DNA from: Tenggerimyces flavus
Lineage (GTDB): Bacteria; Actinomycetota; Actinomycetes; Propionibacteriales; Actinopolymorphaceae
Assembly: GCF_016907715.1 (NCBI RefSeq)
Contig: NZ_JAFBCM010000001.1
Span: forward strand, 4,650,001 to 4,714,000
Reading direction: 5' to 3'
Length of the DNA: 64,000 nt
Made by a program: the position numbers and the translations under genes. Positions 53,931 through 63,230 of the stretch are shown one piece after another. Under the pieces are notes generated by a model. That model worked only from the letters and a program-made list of their open reading frames with translations. It made no database searches and was not told where the DNA came from. How positions within the stretch are numbered: the stretch's first letter is position 1; each line of letters opens with the position of its first letter.

Positions 53931-54887
53931 TCAGAGCGCGCTCTGGGAGGCGAATCGGCGGCGCCTGGCGCGCAGGTAGAACCAGGCCGGGATCGCTCCC
54001 AGCAGAGCGAGGGCGACGACGAACGGGATGAGTGCGCCGACCACTGTCAAGACCACCTGGACAGTGCCGACGAACGCGTTCCAACCGTCCGAAAGCCCTT
54101 GCAGGAAACCAAGATTGTCGTCGGGGTCGACCGGCTCCTCGTCCTTCGGCGGGGGCGCCGACAGCACCACGCTCAACGTCGACAGCGAGGACTGCGACGC
54201 GAGCGCGGACTGGCGGGCCTGCAGGGACTCCAGCTCGGCCTCGCGTGACGTCAGCTCGGTCTCGACCTGGACGACCTCGCCGACCGTCTTGGCCTGGCCG
54301 ATCAGCGTGCGCAGCCGTTCGATGCTCTTCTTCTGGCTGGCGATGCGGCTCTCGACGTCGACAACCTCGTCGGTGACGTCCTGCGCGTTGTGCTTGTCGT
54401 CCAGCACCTTCGCGCCGAGCTTGCGGACGCCGACACGGACGCGGTTGAAGTCGTCGACCGGGACGCGCAGCACGAGCTGGATCGAGGTCACCTTGCCGTC
54501 CCCGTCGGTCGCGCTCTGCTCCGACGAGACGTACCCCTCGGCGCCGACCAGCACGGCGATCTTGTCGTTCGCCGCCTGGACGTTCGCGACCTCGATGTGG
54601 ATCGTGCCGGTACGGATGATCGCCCGCTCGCGGATCTGGAGCCGCGGCCGGTTCTGCTGCTGCTTGGCCTCCGGCTGCGGCGCGGCGTTGTCCTGCGGTG
54701 CACCCGGCACGGCCTGCGGCGCCTTCTGGGCGGCTCCGCCCGATTGGTCCGACTGGCCCGAGAGGGATCGGGCCTCGGATCCGCCGGAGCCGTTCGCGCT
54801 CGTGGCGGCGCCGCTGCAGCCCGCCGCCAGCGCGAGAGCGGCAACCCCGCTGGCAACAGCGATCAGGAACGGTCGAGTCCTACGCAT
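53931..54887 (-). CDS. DUF4349 lipoprotein
   Basis: The 318-residue protein has a lipobox (LALAAGC, cysteine about 24), a Ser/Gln/Pro linker, the DUF4349 domain from about 85 (RAIIRTGTIHIEVANV), a long coiled coil (about 175-245: SRIASQKKSIERLRTLIGQ) and a C-terminal membrane helix followed by RARRRR. It is anchored at both ends across the cell envelope. The function is unknown. Its location beside the heme genes is shared with other actinobacteria as I recall it. Confidence 0.85.
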   Translation of the reverse strand: MRRTRPFLIAVASGVAALALAAGCSGAATSANGSGGSEARSLSGQSDQSGGAAQKAPQAVPGAPQDNAAPQPEAKQQQNRPRLQIRERAIIRTGTIHIEVANVQAANDKIAVLVGAEGYVSSEQSATDGDGKVTSIQLVLRVPVDDFNRVRVGVRKLGAKVLDDKHNAQDVTDEVVDVESRIASQKKSIERLRTLIGQAKTVGEVVQVETELTSREAELESLQARQSALASQSSLSTLSVVLSAPPPKDEEPVDPDDNLGFLQGLSDGWNAFVGTVQVVLTVVGALIPFVVALALLGAIPAWFYLRARRRRFASQSAL

Positions 54888-54992
54888 GACATTGGCCTCC
54901 CCGGAAGTGTTCGACGCACCTCAGACGCGGGAGGCCGCCAAGAGGTTGTGCCCGGAGGTCACGAGTTGGTAGCGACGTGCCAAGGTGGAGGC

Positions 54993-56363
54993 ATGCCGCA
55001 CGTGATCGTCATCGGCGCTGGGATCTCCGGCGCCGCCACGGCCTGGTTCCTGCGTCGTGCGGGTGCTGACGTCACCGTGCTGGACGGCGCCGAACGCGTC
55101 GGCGGCAAGCTGCACACGGTCGAGCTCGAGGGCATCCCGGTCGACACCGGCGCGGAGGCCATGCTCAACCGGCGCCCCGAAGCCGTCGCCCTCGCCCGCG
55201 ACGTGGGCCTCGGCGAGCTGCTGACGCATCCCGCCACGACGACCGCGAACCTCTGGATCGGGAACGCGCTGCGCCCCATCCCCGCCGGCACGATCATGGG
55301 CATCCCGGGCGATCTCGCCGCGCTGAAGGAGAGCGATGTCCTGACGCCCGAAGGCCTCGCCCGCGTGGAGGCCGAGCAGCTCGGCGAGCTGACGGACGAC
55401 GTCGCCGTCGGCCCGTTCGTCGCCGAACGGTTGGGCCGCGAGCTCGTCGACCGCGTGGTCGAGCCGTTGCTCGGCGGCGTGTACGCCGGGCACGCCGACC
55501 GGCTCTCGCTGCAGGCGACGGTGCCGCAGCTCTTCGCGCTCGCTCGCCGCGACCCGTCGCTGCTGCATGCGGTCGCTCAGGCGAAGGCGGCCACGCCGGC
55601 GAGCGACCAGCCGGTGTTCGCGGGGCTCGACGGGGGAGTGGGCCAGCTCGTTCCGGCGGTGCTTTCCGGCATCGACGTGCGGTTGCGCACGTTCGTCCGC
55701 GAGCTGCACCGCACCGAGACCGGCTGGCGGCTCGTCGTCGGCTCGCGCCACGATCAGTCCGAGCTCGAGGCCGATGCTGTCGTCCTCGCCTGCCCCGCGA
55801 CGCCGGCGAGCCGGCTCCTGGCAGACGTCGCGCCGTACGCGTCCGCCGAGCTTGCGCGGATCGAGTACGCGAGCATGGCGACGATCGCCCTGCTCTATCG
55901 CCGCGAGGATTTCCCCGCTGGGGTTGAGGGTTCGGGGTTCCTGGTGCCGCCGCGCGAAGGCCGGACGATCAAGGCGGCGACGTTCTCCTCGGCGAAATGG
56001 GGCTGGCTGGCGGACCGTTCCGCCGACACCGTGGTCGTCCGCACCTCGGTGGGCAGGCTCGGTGAGGAGGCGGACCTCCAACGGACGAACGAGGATCTCG
56101 CCGCTGGAGCAGCTGCCGACGTCCGCGAGGCGATCGGGCCCGGCACGCCGATCGCGTGGCACGTCGCCCGGTGGGGCGGCGGGCTGCCGCAGTACGGCGT
56201 CGGCCACAAGGCGGCGGTCGAACGGATCCGCGCCGACATCGCCCGCCAGGCGGGGCTCGCTGTCGCCGGCGCGGCGTACGACGGCGTCGGCATCCCCGCG
56301 TGCGTCGCCACCGCGAAGGCCGCGGCCGACCAGGTGCTGGCGCAGGAGAGAATGGCGACATGA
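54993..56363 (+). CDS. hemG: Coproporphyrinogen/protoporphyrinogen oxidase (HemY/CgoX type)
   Basis: The 456-residue FAD enzyme begins with a dinucleotide-binding motif ([15 protein letters not shown]) and contains [20 protein letters not shown], a family signature. The C-terminal FAD segment is [12 protein letters not shown]. With hemQ it makes heme through coproporphyrin in actinobacteria. ATG 54993 follows AAGGTGGAG. It overlaps hemQ (ATGA), giving coupled translation. Confidence 0.93.
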   Translation: MPHVIVIGAGISGAATAWFLRRAGADVTVLDGAERVGGKLHTVELEGIPVDTGAEAMLNRRPEAVALARDVGLGELLTHPATTTANLWIGNALRPIPAGTIMGIPGDLAALKESDVLTPEGLARVEAEQLGELTDDVAVGPFVAERLGRELVDRVVEPLLGGVYAGHADRLSLQATVPQLFALARRDPSLLHAVAQAKAATPASDQPVFAGLDGGVGQLVPAVLSGIDVRLRTFVRELHRTETGWRLVVGSRHDQSELEADAVVLACPATPASRLLADVAPYASAELARIEYASMATIALLYRREDFPAGVEGSGFLVPPREGRTIKAATFSSAKWGWLADRSADTVVVRTSVGRLGEEADLQRTNEDLAAGAAADVREAIGPGTPIAWHVARWGGGLPQYGVGHKAAVERIRADIARQAGLAVAGAAYDGVGIPACVATAKAAADQVLAQERMAT

Positions 56364-57061
56364 CCGACAGCGCTCGACCGAAGGCCCGCGAGCTCAACGA
56401 CGTGATCCGCTACACGATGTGGTCGGTGTTCCGGCTGCGCGATCCCCTCGGCGACGGTGACCGGTCCGCGCTGGCCGCCGAGGTCGACGAGCTGTTCGCC
56501 CAACTCGGGCAGAAGGACGTCGTGATCCGCGGCACGTACGACGTGTCCGGCCTCCGCGCGGACGCCGACGTGATGATCTGGTGGCATGCGCCGAGCTCGG
56601 ACGACCTGCAGGACGCGTACAACCGGTTCCGGCGCACGGCGTTCGGTCGCCGACTCGACCCGGTCTGGTCGCAGCTCGCGCTGCACCGCCCGGCCGAGTT
56701 CAACAAGGGCCACATCCCGGCGTTCCTCGCGGGGGAGGAGGCGCGGCGGTACGTCAGCGTGTACCCGTTCGTGCGCTCGCTCGAGTGGTACCTGCTGCCG
56801 GACGAGGAACGGCGGGCAATGCTCGCCGAGCACGGCATGATGGCGCGTTCGTACCCCGACGTCCGGGCGAACACCGTCGCGTCGTTCTCGCTCGGCGACT
56901 ACGAGTGGATGCTGGCGTTCGAGGCGGATGAGCTGCACCGGATCACCGACCTGATGAGGCACCTGCGCAGCGCGAAGGCGCGGGCGCACACGCGGCTGGA
57001 AGTGCCGTTCTACACCGGCCGGCGGACGTCGGTCGTCGAGCTGGTCGGGACGCTGCCGTGA
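56360..57061 (+). CDS. hemQ: Coproheme decarboxylase (chlorite dismutase family)
   Basis: The 233-residue protein is the H2O2-dependent decarboxylase ChdC, which converts coproheme to heme b. The catalytic tyrosine lies in [12 protein letters not shown] and the proximal heme histidine in [14 protein letters not shown]. The [12 protein letters not shown] segment is family-typical. The start overlaps hemG and the stop overlaps the following GTG. It completes the coproporphyrin route with hemG. Confidence 0.94.
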   Translation: MTDSARPKARELNDVIRYTMWSVFRLRDPLGDGDRSALAAEVDELFAQLGQKDVVIRGTYDVSGLRADADVMIWWHAPSSDDLQDAYNRFRRTAFGRRLDPVWSQLALHRPAEFNKGHIPAFLAGEEARRYVSVYPFVRSLEWYLLPDEERRAMLAEHGMMARSYPDVRANTVASFSLGDYEWMLAFEADELHRITDLMRHLRSAKARAHTRLEVPFYTGRRTSVVELVGTLP

Positions 57062-57447
57062 GCTGGCTGAAGCGGTTGCTCGGCGGCGACGACTCTTCGC
57101 TGCCGGGGCCGGTGACGCTGGACGTCGAGGCGCGGCGGACTCAGCTGCAGGAACTGGAGTCCGCGCTGGACAAGCTGGTCGCGGCGATGGCGGAGAACAC
57201 CGAGCGAATGTCCAACCCTGGTTGGCGAGGGCGCGTGTCGGAGTACCGCATGCTGTCCGGCGAGACTCGGCTGCTGCGGGCGCGTGCCTTTACCCGCGAG
57301 GAGATTCTCGATCTGGCGTTCGAGGTCCGGCCGGCGTTCAGCGGCGATCAGCCGGAGGACGTACGCGCTGTCGAGCCGTTGCAGGCCGAGCTCATGCGAG
57401 CGGCTGAGGCGTTGCAGGAAGTGCTGCCGGGGGAGCGCTCTTCCTGA
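57058..57447 (+). CDS. Hypothetical protein, 129 aa
   Basis: The protein begins [14 protein letters not shown] and is mostly helical, with a likely coiled coil ([22 protein letters not shown]) and an acidic tail. The GTG start overlaps the hemQ stop (GTGA). Its end overlaps the convergent ferredoxin reductase gene by 56 bases. No family is recognised; the operon context suggests a link to heme synthesis only by position. Confidence 0.6.
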   Translation: MSWLKRLLGGDDSSLPGPVTLDVEARRTQLQELESALDKLVAAMAENTERMSNPGWRGRVSEYRMLSGETRLLRARAFTREEILDLAFEVRPAFSGDQPEDVRAVEPLQAELMRAAEALQEVLPGERSS

Positions 57448-58618
57448 GTCGCGCGTCGATCGCTTCCTCTGCTGGCTCTTGCGCTGGGGTGAGTGTGGGC
57501 AGGTCGGCGAGCAACGCGCGTACGGTCTCGGCGGCGTCGGCCTTGTTGGTGCCGATGACGCCGGACGGTCCGCGCTTGATCCAGCCGGCGGCGTAGACGC
57601 CCGGGATGACTTCCCCGTTCTCGTCGACGACGCGGCCTTCCCGGTTGGGCAACGTGCCGGTCTGCTCGTCGAACGGGAGGTCGGCGAGTGGGCGTCCCTT
57701 GTAGCCGACGGCGGCAAGGATCGCCTGTACCGCAAGGGTTTCCTGGCCGTCGAGGACGACCTCGGTGATGCCGTGCTCGTCACCTCGGATCTCGACGGGG
57801 CGGCGCCAGAAGTGCAGGTGCAGGCGTCTCGGCGCGTCGGTTGCTGGGCGGGTGGCCCAGTCGCGGAAGACGGCGAGGTTCGTTCGTACGCGCCGCGGTG
57901 CGTCCGGAGGGTCGTCGGCGGGAATGTCGGCTGGGTCGACTCGGACGTCGACGCCTTCGAGGTGTCCCAACTCCCTGAGCTCCAGCGTGGTGAACTTCGC
58001 CTCGACCGGGCCGCGGCGGGCGATCAGGTGGACGTCCTCGACCTTGGCCTGGTGGAGGGCGTCGAGGACCTCGTCGGACACGTCGCCCTTGGCGAGCCGT
58101 TCTCGGCTGGCGAGCAGGACGCGGGCGACGTCGATCGCGACGTTCCCCGCGCCGATGACGGCGACCGCGTTGGCCTCGAGGAGGTGGTCGACGTCGACTG
58201 TGCAGTGGGGGTGGTCGTTGTACCACTCGACGAACGCGGTGGCGGACAGGCTGCCGGGGAGGTCCTCGCCGGGGATGCCGAGCCTTCGCCCGTCGGCCGC
58301 GCCGACCGCGTAGATCACCGCGTCGTAGTGCCTCCGCAGCGTCGCGAGGTCGATCTCCGTGCCGTACGCGACGTTGCCGAGGAACCGTACCTGCGGCGCG
58401 TCGAGCATCCGCCCGAGCACGGCGGCGATCGTGCGCGTCTTGGGATGGTCGGGCGCGACGCCGTACCGGACCAGCCCGTACGGCGTGGCGAGGTGCTCGA
58501 GGACGTCGACCGAGACGGGCACCCCGGACCGCTCCAGAGAGTCGGCCGCGTAGATCCCCGCCGGCCCCGCACCGACGATCGCGATCCGGGCCGGCCGTTC
58601 GTCAACGGGATCGGTCAC
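57392..58618 (-). CDS. FprA-like ferredoxin-NADP reductase
   Basis: The 408-residue flavoprotein moves electrons between NADPH and ferredoxin. It has the FAD-binding AIVGAGPAGIYAAD near the N terminus, the YGLVRYGVAPDHPKT signature of adrenodoxin-reductase-like enzymes, an NADPH Rossmann motif (VAVIGAGNVAIDVARVL) and the C-terminal WIKRGPSGVIGTN. GTG 58618 is the probable start; ATG 58636 is an alternative. It could reduce ferredoxins that serve P450s or other systems elsewhere. Confidence 0.92.
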   Translation of the reverse strand: MTDPVDERPARIAIVGAGPAGIYAADSLERSGVPVSVDVLEHLATPYGLVRYGVAPDHPKTRTIAAVLGRMLDAPQVRFLGNVAYGTEIDLATLRRHYDAVIYAVGAADGRRLGIPGEDLPGSLSATAFVEWYNDHPHCTVDVDHLLEANAVAVIGAGNVAIDVARVLLASRERLAKGDVSDEVLDALHQAKVEDVHLIARRGPVEAKFTTLELRELGHLEGVDVRVDPADIPADDPPDAPRRVRTNLAVFRDWATRPATDAPRRLHLHFWRRPVEIRGDEHGITEVVLDGQETLAVQAILAAVGYKGRPLADLPFDEQTGTLPNREGRVVDENGEVIPGVYAAGWIKRGPSGVIGTNKADAAETVRALLADLPTLTPAQEPAEEAIDARLRKSAPPAALPATPQPLA

Positions 58619-58669
58619 GCTTTCACAGTGCCACAAGCGTCGTGGCTCGGTGGGCTGGTTTGATCAAGC

Positions 58670-59143
58670 TCAATGCCGACGGGACGTGATCTCCCTCTGC
58701 TTCCGGTGGGGACCGCCCACCCCCGGCCGCACCCCGCCTCGAACCACCACGGCCTCGCCGTAGTGTGCCCGGATCTCCTCCATCGCCGACTCGGTCGTCT
58801 CCTGGATGCGGACCTTCACAAAGCCCTTCACATCTGGTCCCCACGACGTGAGGTGGACTCCTCGCGACTTCCACTGCTCGTGGTCGCGGTGGATCCGATG
58901 CGTCAGGGCCATCAGCTCGGATCGGCAGCGCAGGCTGTCCGCGAAGCGGAGCCGCACGTCCGGGAAGCGTCGCCTGAGCGCCGCGTCCAACGGCAGACCG
59001 GGCGTCGACATGCGGTGCACGATCACACCGGGCGAGTCGATGGAGATCCCGGTGTAGAGCTCGGGATAGAACGTGGTCGCGAAGTCGTCCACCACGTTGT
59101 TGAACTCGCCTGGTCGGACCTCGAACTCGAGGTTGGACAACAT
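58670..59143 (-). CDS. Hypothetical protein, 157 aa
   Basis: The protein (MLSNLEFEVRPGEFNNVVDDF) has a beta-alpha look with segments such as GISIDSPGVIVHRMS and RIHRDHEQWKSRGVHLTSWG, and a basic tail. It follows the GNAT gene by two bases on the same strand, making it the fourth gene of the msrB operon. I do not recognise a family. Confidence 0.6.
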   Translation of the reverse strand: MLSNLEFEVRPGEFNNVVDDFATTFYPELYTGISIDSPGVIVHRMSTPGLPLDAALRRRFPDVRLRFADSLRCRSELMALTHRIHRDHEQWKSRGVHLTSWGPDVKGFVKVRIQETTESAMEEIRAHYGEAVVVRGGVRPGVGGPHRKQREITSRRH

Positions 59144-59145
59144 GG

Positions 59146-59424
59146 TCAGGCCTTGAGGTCGTCGTACTCCGGGTGCTTCTCCATCCACGACTTGACGAAC
59201 GGGCAGAGCGGGACGATCTTCACGCCTCGTTCGCGGAGCTGCTCGAGCGTCCGGCGTACCAGCACCGAACCCAGCCCGCGCCCACCGAACGCGGGGTCGA
59301 TCTCGGTGTGGATCAGCGCCAACGCCTCGCCGCGCTGCTCGTAGTACAGCGAGCCCGCCAGCTGGTCGCCGTCGTGGACCTCGAACCGTTCCTCGCTCGG
59401 GTTGTCCTTCACGACGGCGGTCAT
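59146..59424 (-). CDS. Short GNAT acetyltransferase
   Basis: The 92-residue protein belongs to the small YjdJ-like GNATs: a RFEVHDGDQLAGSLYYEQRG strand region and GGRGLGSVLVRRTLEQLRERG with the acetyl-CoA-binding motif, ending in PLCPFVKSWMEKHPEY, where the cysteine is conserved in this group. The ATG overlaps the stop of the upstream acidic protein gene. The target is unknown. Confidence 0.85.
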   Translation of the reverse strand: MTAVVKDNPSEERFEVHDGDQLAGSLYYEQRGEALALIHTEIDPAFGGRGLGSVLVRRTLEQLRERGVKIVPLCPFVKSWMEKHPEYDDLKA

Positions 59425-59621
59425 CGCGTCTGCTTCCGAGGCTTGGCGTGGTCGCGGCCCAGCTCCTCGTCGGGCAGCAGCAGGTCCGAGTCGGGCAGCT
59501 TCGGGTCGGGGATCTCCGACTCGGGCAGGTCGAGGTCGGGCTCCTCGGGAACCTTGGGCTCGGTGGCCTCGCGTTCTTCCTCGTTCTCGTTCTCGGGCTC
59601 GGGTACCTGCGGGATCGTCAT
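59421..59621 (-). CDS. Small acidic proline-rich protein, 66 aa
   Basis: The 66-residue product is strongly acidic and repetitive, with PEPENENEEE and then a series of PD/PE motifs (EPDLDLPESEIPDPKLPDSD). It is probably disordered. The start overlaps the msrB stop (TGATG) and its stop overlaps the GNAT ATG, so it is translated as part of this operon rather than being an accidental frame. No family is known to me. Confidence 0.6.
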   Translation of the reverse strand: MTIPQVPEPENENEEEREATEPKVPEEPDLDLPESEIPDPKLPDSDLLLPDEELGRDHAKPRKQTR

Positions 59622-60043
59622 CAGCCCTCCGTGGGTTCGAGCGTGAGGGAGATCGAGTTGATGCAGTAGCGCTGGTCGGTCGGCGTCCCGTACCCCTCGC
59701 CCTCGAAGACGTGCCCGAGGTGGGAGTCGCAGCGGGCGCAGCGGACCTCCGTACGGACCGACCCGAACGAGCGGTCCTGGATGTACCGGACGCGGTCCTC
59801 GGCCAGCGGGGTGTAGAACGACGGCCAACCGCAGTGGCTGTCGAACTTCGTGTCACTGCGGAACAGCTCAGCCCCGCAGGCCCGGCAGTGGTAGACGCCG
59901 GTGGTCTTGGTGTCGGTGTACTCACCGGTGTACGGTCGCTCGGTGCCGGCCTCGCGCAGCACGTGGTACTCGGCGGGCGTCAGCTGAGCCCGCCACTCCG
60001 CGTCGCTCTTCTCGATCTTCGCGGCACTGTCCTGGTCCGTCAT
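59621..60043 (-). CDS. msrB: Peptide-methionine (R)-S-oxide reductase
   Basis: The 140-residue enzyme repairs oxidised methionine (R form). The four zinc cysteines are in [11 protein letters not shown] and [11 protein letters not shown], and the catalytic cysteine lies in [10 protein letters not shown] near the end. It starts the tight four-gene minus-strand operon with the acidic protein, the GNAT and the 157-residue protein. Confidence 0.94.
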   Translation of the reverse strand: MTDQDSAAKIEKSDAEWRAQLTPAEYHVLREAGTERPYTGEYTDTKTTGVYHCRACGAELFRSDTKFDSHCGWPSFYTPLAEDRVRYIQDRSFGSVRTEVRCARCDSHLGHVFEGEGYGTPTDQRYCINSISLTLEPTEG

Positions 60044-60089
60044 ACCTCCACGCTACGCGCGTCGACCGCGCAGGCAAGCTACGAACCCC

Positions 60090-62585
60090 TTACGGCCGTA
60101 CGTGCAGCGCCAGCCGGACGACCTGGGGGTCGTGGTCGCTGACCTGGTCGTGGAACTCGGCGTTCACGTGCACGATCTGGTACGCGCGAATCCCCGTGCC
60201 CGGCGAGGGCGCCGGCGGCCACGGCCCGGGCTTGCGGACGCCCATCAGCGAACGGCTGACCAGGATGTGGTCGAGGATCTGCGAGTTGCCCTCGAACACG
60301 TACGAGTACCGCTCCGCTGCCGGCAGCTCCTGCGGAAGGTCGACCAGCGCGTCGCCCGCCTCCAGCAGCGCGGTGGTCTCGGAGAACTCGAAGTCGTTGA
60401 CGTCCCCGAGCACCACCACCCGCGCCGAGGAGTCGACCGCGAGCAGCGACTGGACGAACGCGTTCACGGCCCGCGCCTGCTGGTGCCGCTGCGCCTCCGA
60501 CCCGCGCTGCTGCGGCTGCCAGCGACCCATCAGCGAGTCGTCGCCGCCCTTGGAGTTGAAGTGGTTCGCGACGACGAACAGGGTCTGGCCGCGGAACGTG
60601 AACTCGCCCGCCAGCGGCTTCCGCGACGAGTTCCACGCCGCGTTCGTCGGGTCGATGCGCCCGGGCGACTGCGTCAAGGCGACCTTGCCTCGGATCTTCG
60701 TCACACCCACCGCCGACGTTGCTGACCCGCCGGGCCGGTCGACGAAACGCACGCCCCGGTCCGTACGGAACAGGAACGCGACCCGGATGTTGCCGGTCGG
60801 CTCGCCGCCGTCGGTGAGGTTCCGCGGCGAGATCTCCCGCCATGCGTACGTCGGCCCGCCCGCGGCGGAGATCGACGCGACCAGCTTGGCGAGCGTCTGG
60901 TCCGCCGCGACGATGCCGTCCGGGGTGCAGGAGGGCGACGGCCCGTTCGGGCACTCGGCGCCGGTGTTGTCCTGCACCTCTTCCAGGCCGAGGATGTCGG
61001 GCGCGCCGAGGTTGTCGACGATCGTCTCGGCGAGACGGGAGAACTTCTCCGCCGGGTCCTTCGGGTCGAGGTTCTCCACGTTGAACGTCGCCACCGTGAC
61101 CTCGTCCGTGCGAGGCGTGGCGCTGAAGACGTCCTTCTTCAGCCCGCCCGAGCGCACCGTCGGCACGGCGGTCGGGAAGATGCGGAACATGCCGAAGTCG
61201 TACGACAGCGGCCCGCTCACCGCGCCGGGCAACGTGTCGCCGACGTCGGCCACCGGCATCTGCTGGTAGATGATCTCGTCGTCGACCGTGAGGCGCTGGG
61301 AGTTCGGGCGCCCGTACGCGTAGAGGACACCGTTCGACGGCGTACTCGCCGGAACGACGGTCCCGCCGGGCAGGACGACCAGCTCGCCGAAGTCGTTGCG
61401 CGCGGCGACCACGCGGGCGTCGCGGACCTCGATCAGCATCCCCTCGAGCGCCTCGTAGAAGTCGACCGCGTCACGCTCCGGGAGGAACTCGGCCCCGGGC
61501 AGCTCGATGTCGGATCGCGTCGTCGGGCCGCTGTCCGTGCTCTGCCCCGGTGCCTCGCGTCCGCCCGGGCCGATGAGGACCGGCGCGGGGACGTCGTTGG
61601 TCTCGGCGAGCACGGTGAACTTGGAGTTGACGAGCTCGGTGAGGTTGAGGTTCGGCCCGGTCGCCGAGCGCGGGCGGAACTCGTCGACCTTGCCGACGAC
61701 CTCGACGGTCTGTCCGACGTTCGGCTTGGCGCCGGACGCCTCGGTGTAGACGAAGATCCCGTCGGAGGTGAGCTCGTTCCCGTCGCCCGTCGGGTCCTGC
61801 AGCCAGTAGCCGTCGAACTTGCGCGCGGAGACGACGCCCTTCGTCTTCACCAGCTTGGTGTCGTCGGGGGAGAGGTGGCCTAGGCCCTGGATCTGCGGGA
61901 TCGAGTGCTCGAGCGGGTCGCCCGGTCCGGGGTCGGTGCCGCTGGCGTTGGTCGGCGTGGGCGCACCGGTGCTGAAGTCGGTGGCGTTGACGTCGGTGTC
62001 GGGGCCCGGGCTTCGGGTGGACGACGTCGCGTTGGCGGTCGCGGGAGCCGGCTGGCCCTCGGCGTCGTTGGCGCTGCCGTACCCGAGGAAGTCGACGACC
62101 GCTGGGTCGTTCGCGCAGGCGTTGCCGCAGGCGAGGACCGAGGTGGACCGGACGAGCGCGAGCTTGCCGTTCGTGCCGGACAGGTTGACGGCCGTACTGG
62201 CCTGGTCCGGAGGCGGCAACGCCGCTCCGTTGCCGGAGCCGGCGGCGAGCTGGACGAGGAACGTCTTGCCGGGCGCGACCATGCCGGTGAGGTCGACCTT
62301 GAGGCTGCCCGCGCCGGGTGAGCTGCCGCCGCCGAGGAAGCCGCCGGCCGCGCCGTACTGCAGCGACAGCCCGGCCAGGCTGACCGGCTGGGTGCCGCGG
62401 TTGACGAGCTCGACGAAGTCGTGGGTGAACGCCGCGCCGCTGTTGCCTCCTCCGCCGTAGACCTCGCCGAGCATCAGATCCGCCGACGCCGCGGTGGCCG
62501 GCACCGAACCCAACGCCACGCCGGAGACACCCAGCGCGACCGTGGTGGCGACGGCCGCGAGGGGCCGGAGACGGGGGAACGGCAT
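60090..62585 (-). CDS. Secreted lamin-tail / ExeM-NucH-like endonuclease
   Basis: The 831-residue protein has a signal peptide, an N-terminal lamin-tail domain (about 30-190; LMLGEVYGGGGNSGAAF to VNRGTQPVSLAGLSLQYG), an OB-like middle domain and a C-terminal endonuclease/exonuclease/phosphatase domain (about 480-831) with VATFNVENLDP, ILGLEEVQDN, VVANHFNSKGGDD, GDVNDFEF and SDHDPQVV. This order is that of ExeM/NucH extracellular nucleases. ATG 62585 follows GAGGAG at seven bases. It probably scavenges or degrades extracellular DNA. Confidence 0.9.
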   Translation of the reverse strand: MPFPRLRPLAAVATTVALGVSGVALGSVPATAASADLMLGEVYGGGGNSGAAFTHDFVELVNRGTQPVSLAGLSLQYGAAGGFLGGGSSPGAGSLKVDLTGMVAPGKTFLVQLAAGSGNGAALPPPDQASTAVNLSGTNGKLALVRSTSVLACGNACANDPAVVDFLGYGSANDAEGQPAPATANATSSTRSPGPDTDVNATDFSTGAPTPTNASGTDPGPGDPLEHSIPQIQGLGHLSPDDTKLVKTKGVVSARKFDGYWLQDPTGDGNELTSDGIFVYTEASGAKPNVGQTVEVVGKVDEFRPRSATGPNLNLTELVNSKFTVLAETNDVPAPVLIGPGGREAPGQSTDSGPTTRSDIELPGAEFLPERDAVDFYEALEGMLIEVRDARVVAARNDFGELVVLPGGTVVPASTPSNGVLYAYGRPNSQRLTVDDEIIYQQMPVADVGDTLPGAVSGPLSYDFGMFRIFPTAVPTVRSGGLKKDVFSATPRTDEVTVATFNVENLDPKDPAEKFSRLAETIVDNLGAPDILGLEEVQDNTGAECPNGPSPSCTPDGIVAADQTLAKLVASISAAGGPTYAWREISPRNLTDGGEPTGNIRVAFLFRTDRGVRFVDRPGGSATSAVGVTKIRGKVALTQSPGRIDPTNAAWNSSRKPLAGEFTFRGQTLFVVANHFNSKGGDDSLMGRWQPQQRGSEAQRHQQARAVNAFVQSLLAVDSSARVVVLGDVNDFEFSETTALLEAGDALVDLPQELPAAERYSYVFEGNSQILDHILVSRSLMGVRKPGPWPPAPSPGTGIRAYQIVHVNAEFHDQVSDHDPQVVRLALHVRP

Positions 62586-62804
62586 GGGCATACTCCTCGA
62601 ACCGGACAGCACTGGACCCCGCAGTTCCTACCAGCGCAGCGCTTCCTGAGGAAGGCCCGCGGATGAACGCGAAGTTATCCACAGCGGGAGCCGACCGTCC
62701 CTGCACGACGTCTGACCACTCGCGTAACGTTCTCGCCGGTGGTTTCGACCGCCGCGGTGCGGACGCAGAACGGCTGCTAACTAGGAGGACGGGGAGTCAC
62801 GGCG
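62586..62804. other. Divergent intergenic region before WXG100-like genes
   Basis: No gene is supported in this 219-base interval. A GGGGAG lies eight bases before the first WXG100-like start. Confidence 0.5.
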
Positions 62805-63212
62805 ATGACCACTCAGGTTGATCCCGGCAACATCGAGTCATTCGGTAAGCGCATGCTGGAGCTGGCGGACTACTGGTCGGATCCGCAGGGTGCGCCGATG
62901 AAGATTCTCGAAGCGGACCGAAGCTCGGTCTACTTCCCCGAGCCCGGGGAGCATGTCGAGGGCGACGCATGGCGTCAGGCGTACGACGGCAAGCGCAGCC
63001 AGCTCGGCCAGACGTTCGGCACGCTCTTCCAACTGCTCGAGACGTTCGGCAAGGGCAGTAAGAAGATCGCCGAGAAGTACAGCGATGCCGAAGCGTTGAG
63101 CAACGCGAAGATCGGCCAGATCGACACCATCCTCGCGCAGGAGGGCGTCGGCGGCACGGGAGGGCAGACGCCTCCTGGCGGAACGCCCCCGACGACACCT
63201 CCGACGGCTTAG
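62805..63212 (+). CDS. WXG100-like small protein
   Basis: The 135-residue protein is helical (IESFGKRMLELADYW, QLGQTFGTLFQLLETFGKGSKKI) and of the size of ESX/WXG100 helical-hairpin proteins, with a Gly/Thr/Pro-rich tail. No WxG is seen between the helices, where GDAWRQAY sits instead. ATG 62805 has GGGGAG upstream. It is followed by a longer WXG-type protein, so the two may be a type VII secretion pair. The confidence is moderate because the motif is incomplete. Confidence 0.55.
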   Translation: MTTQVDPGNIESFGKRMLELADYWSDPQGAPMKILEADRSSVYFPEPGEHVEGDAWRQAYDGKRSQLGQTFGTLFQLLETFGKGSKKIAEKYSDAEALSNAKIGQIDTILAQEGVGGTGGQTPPGGTPPTTPPTA

Positions 63213-63230
63213 GTAGGGGGAGCGCGCGAC

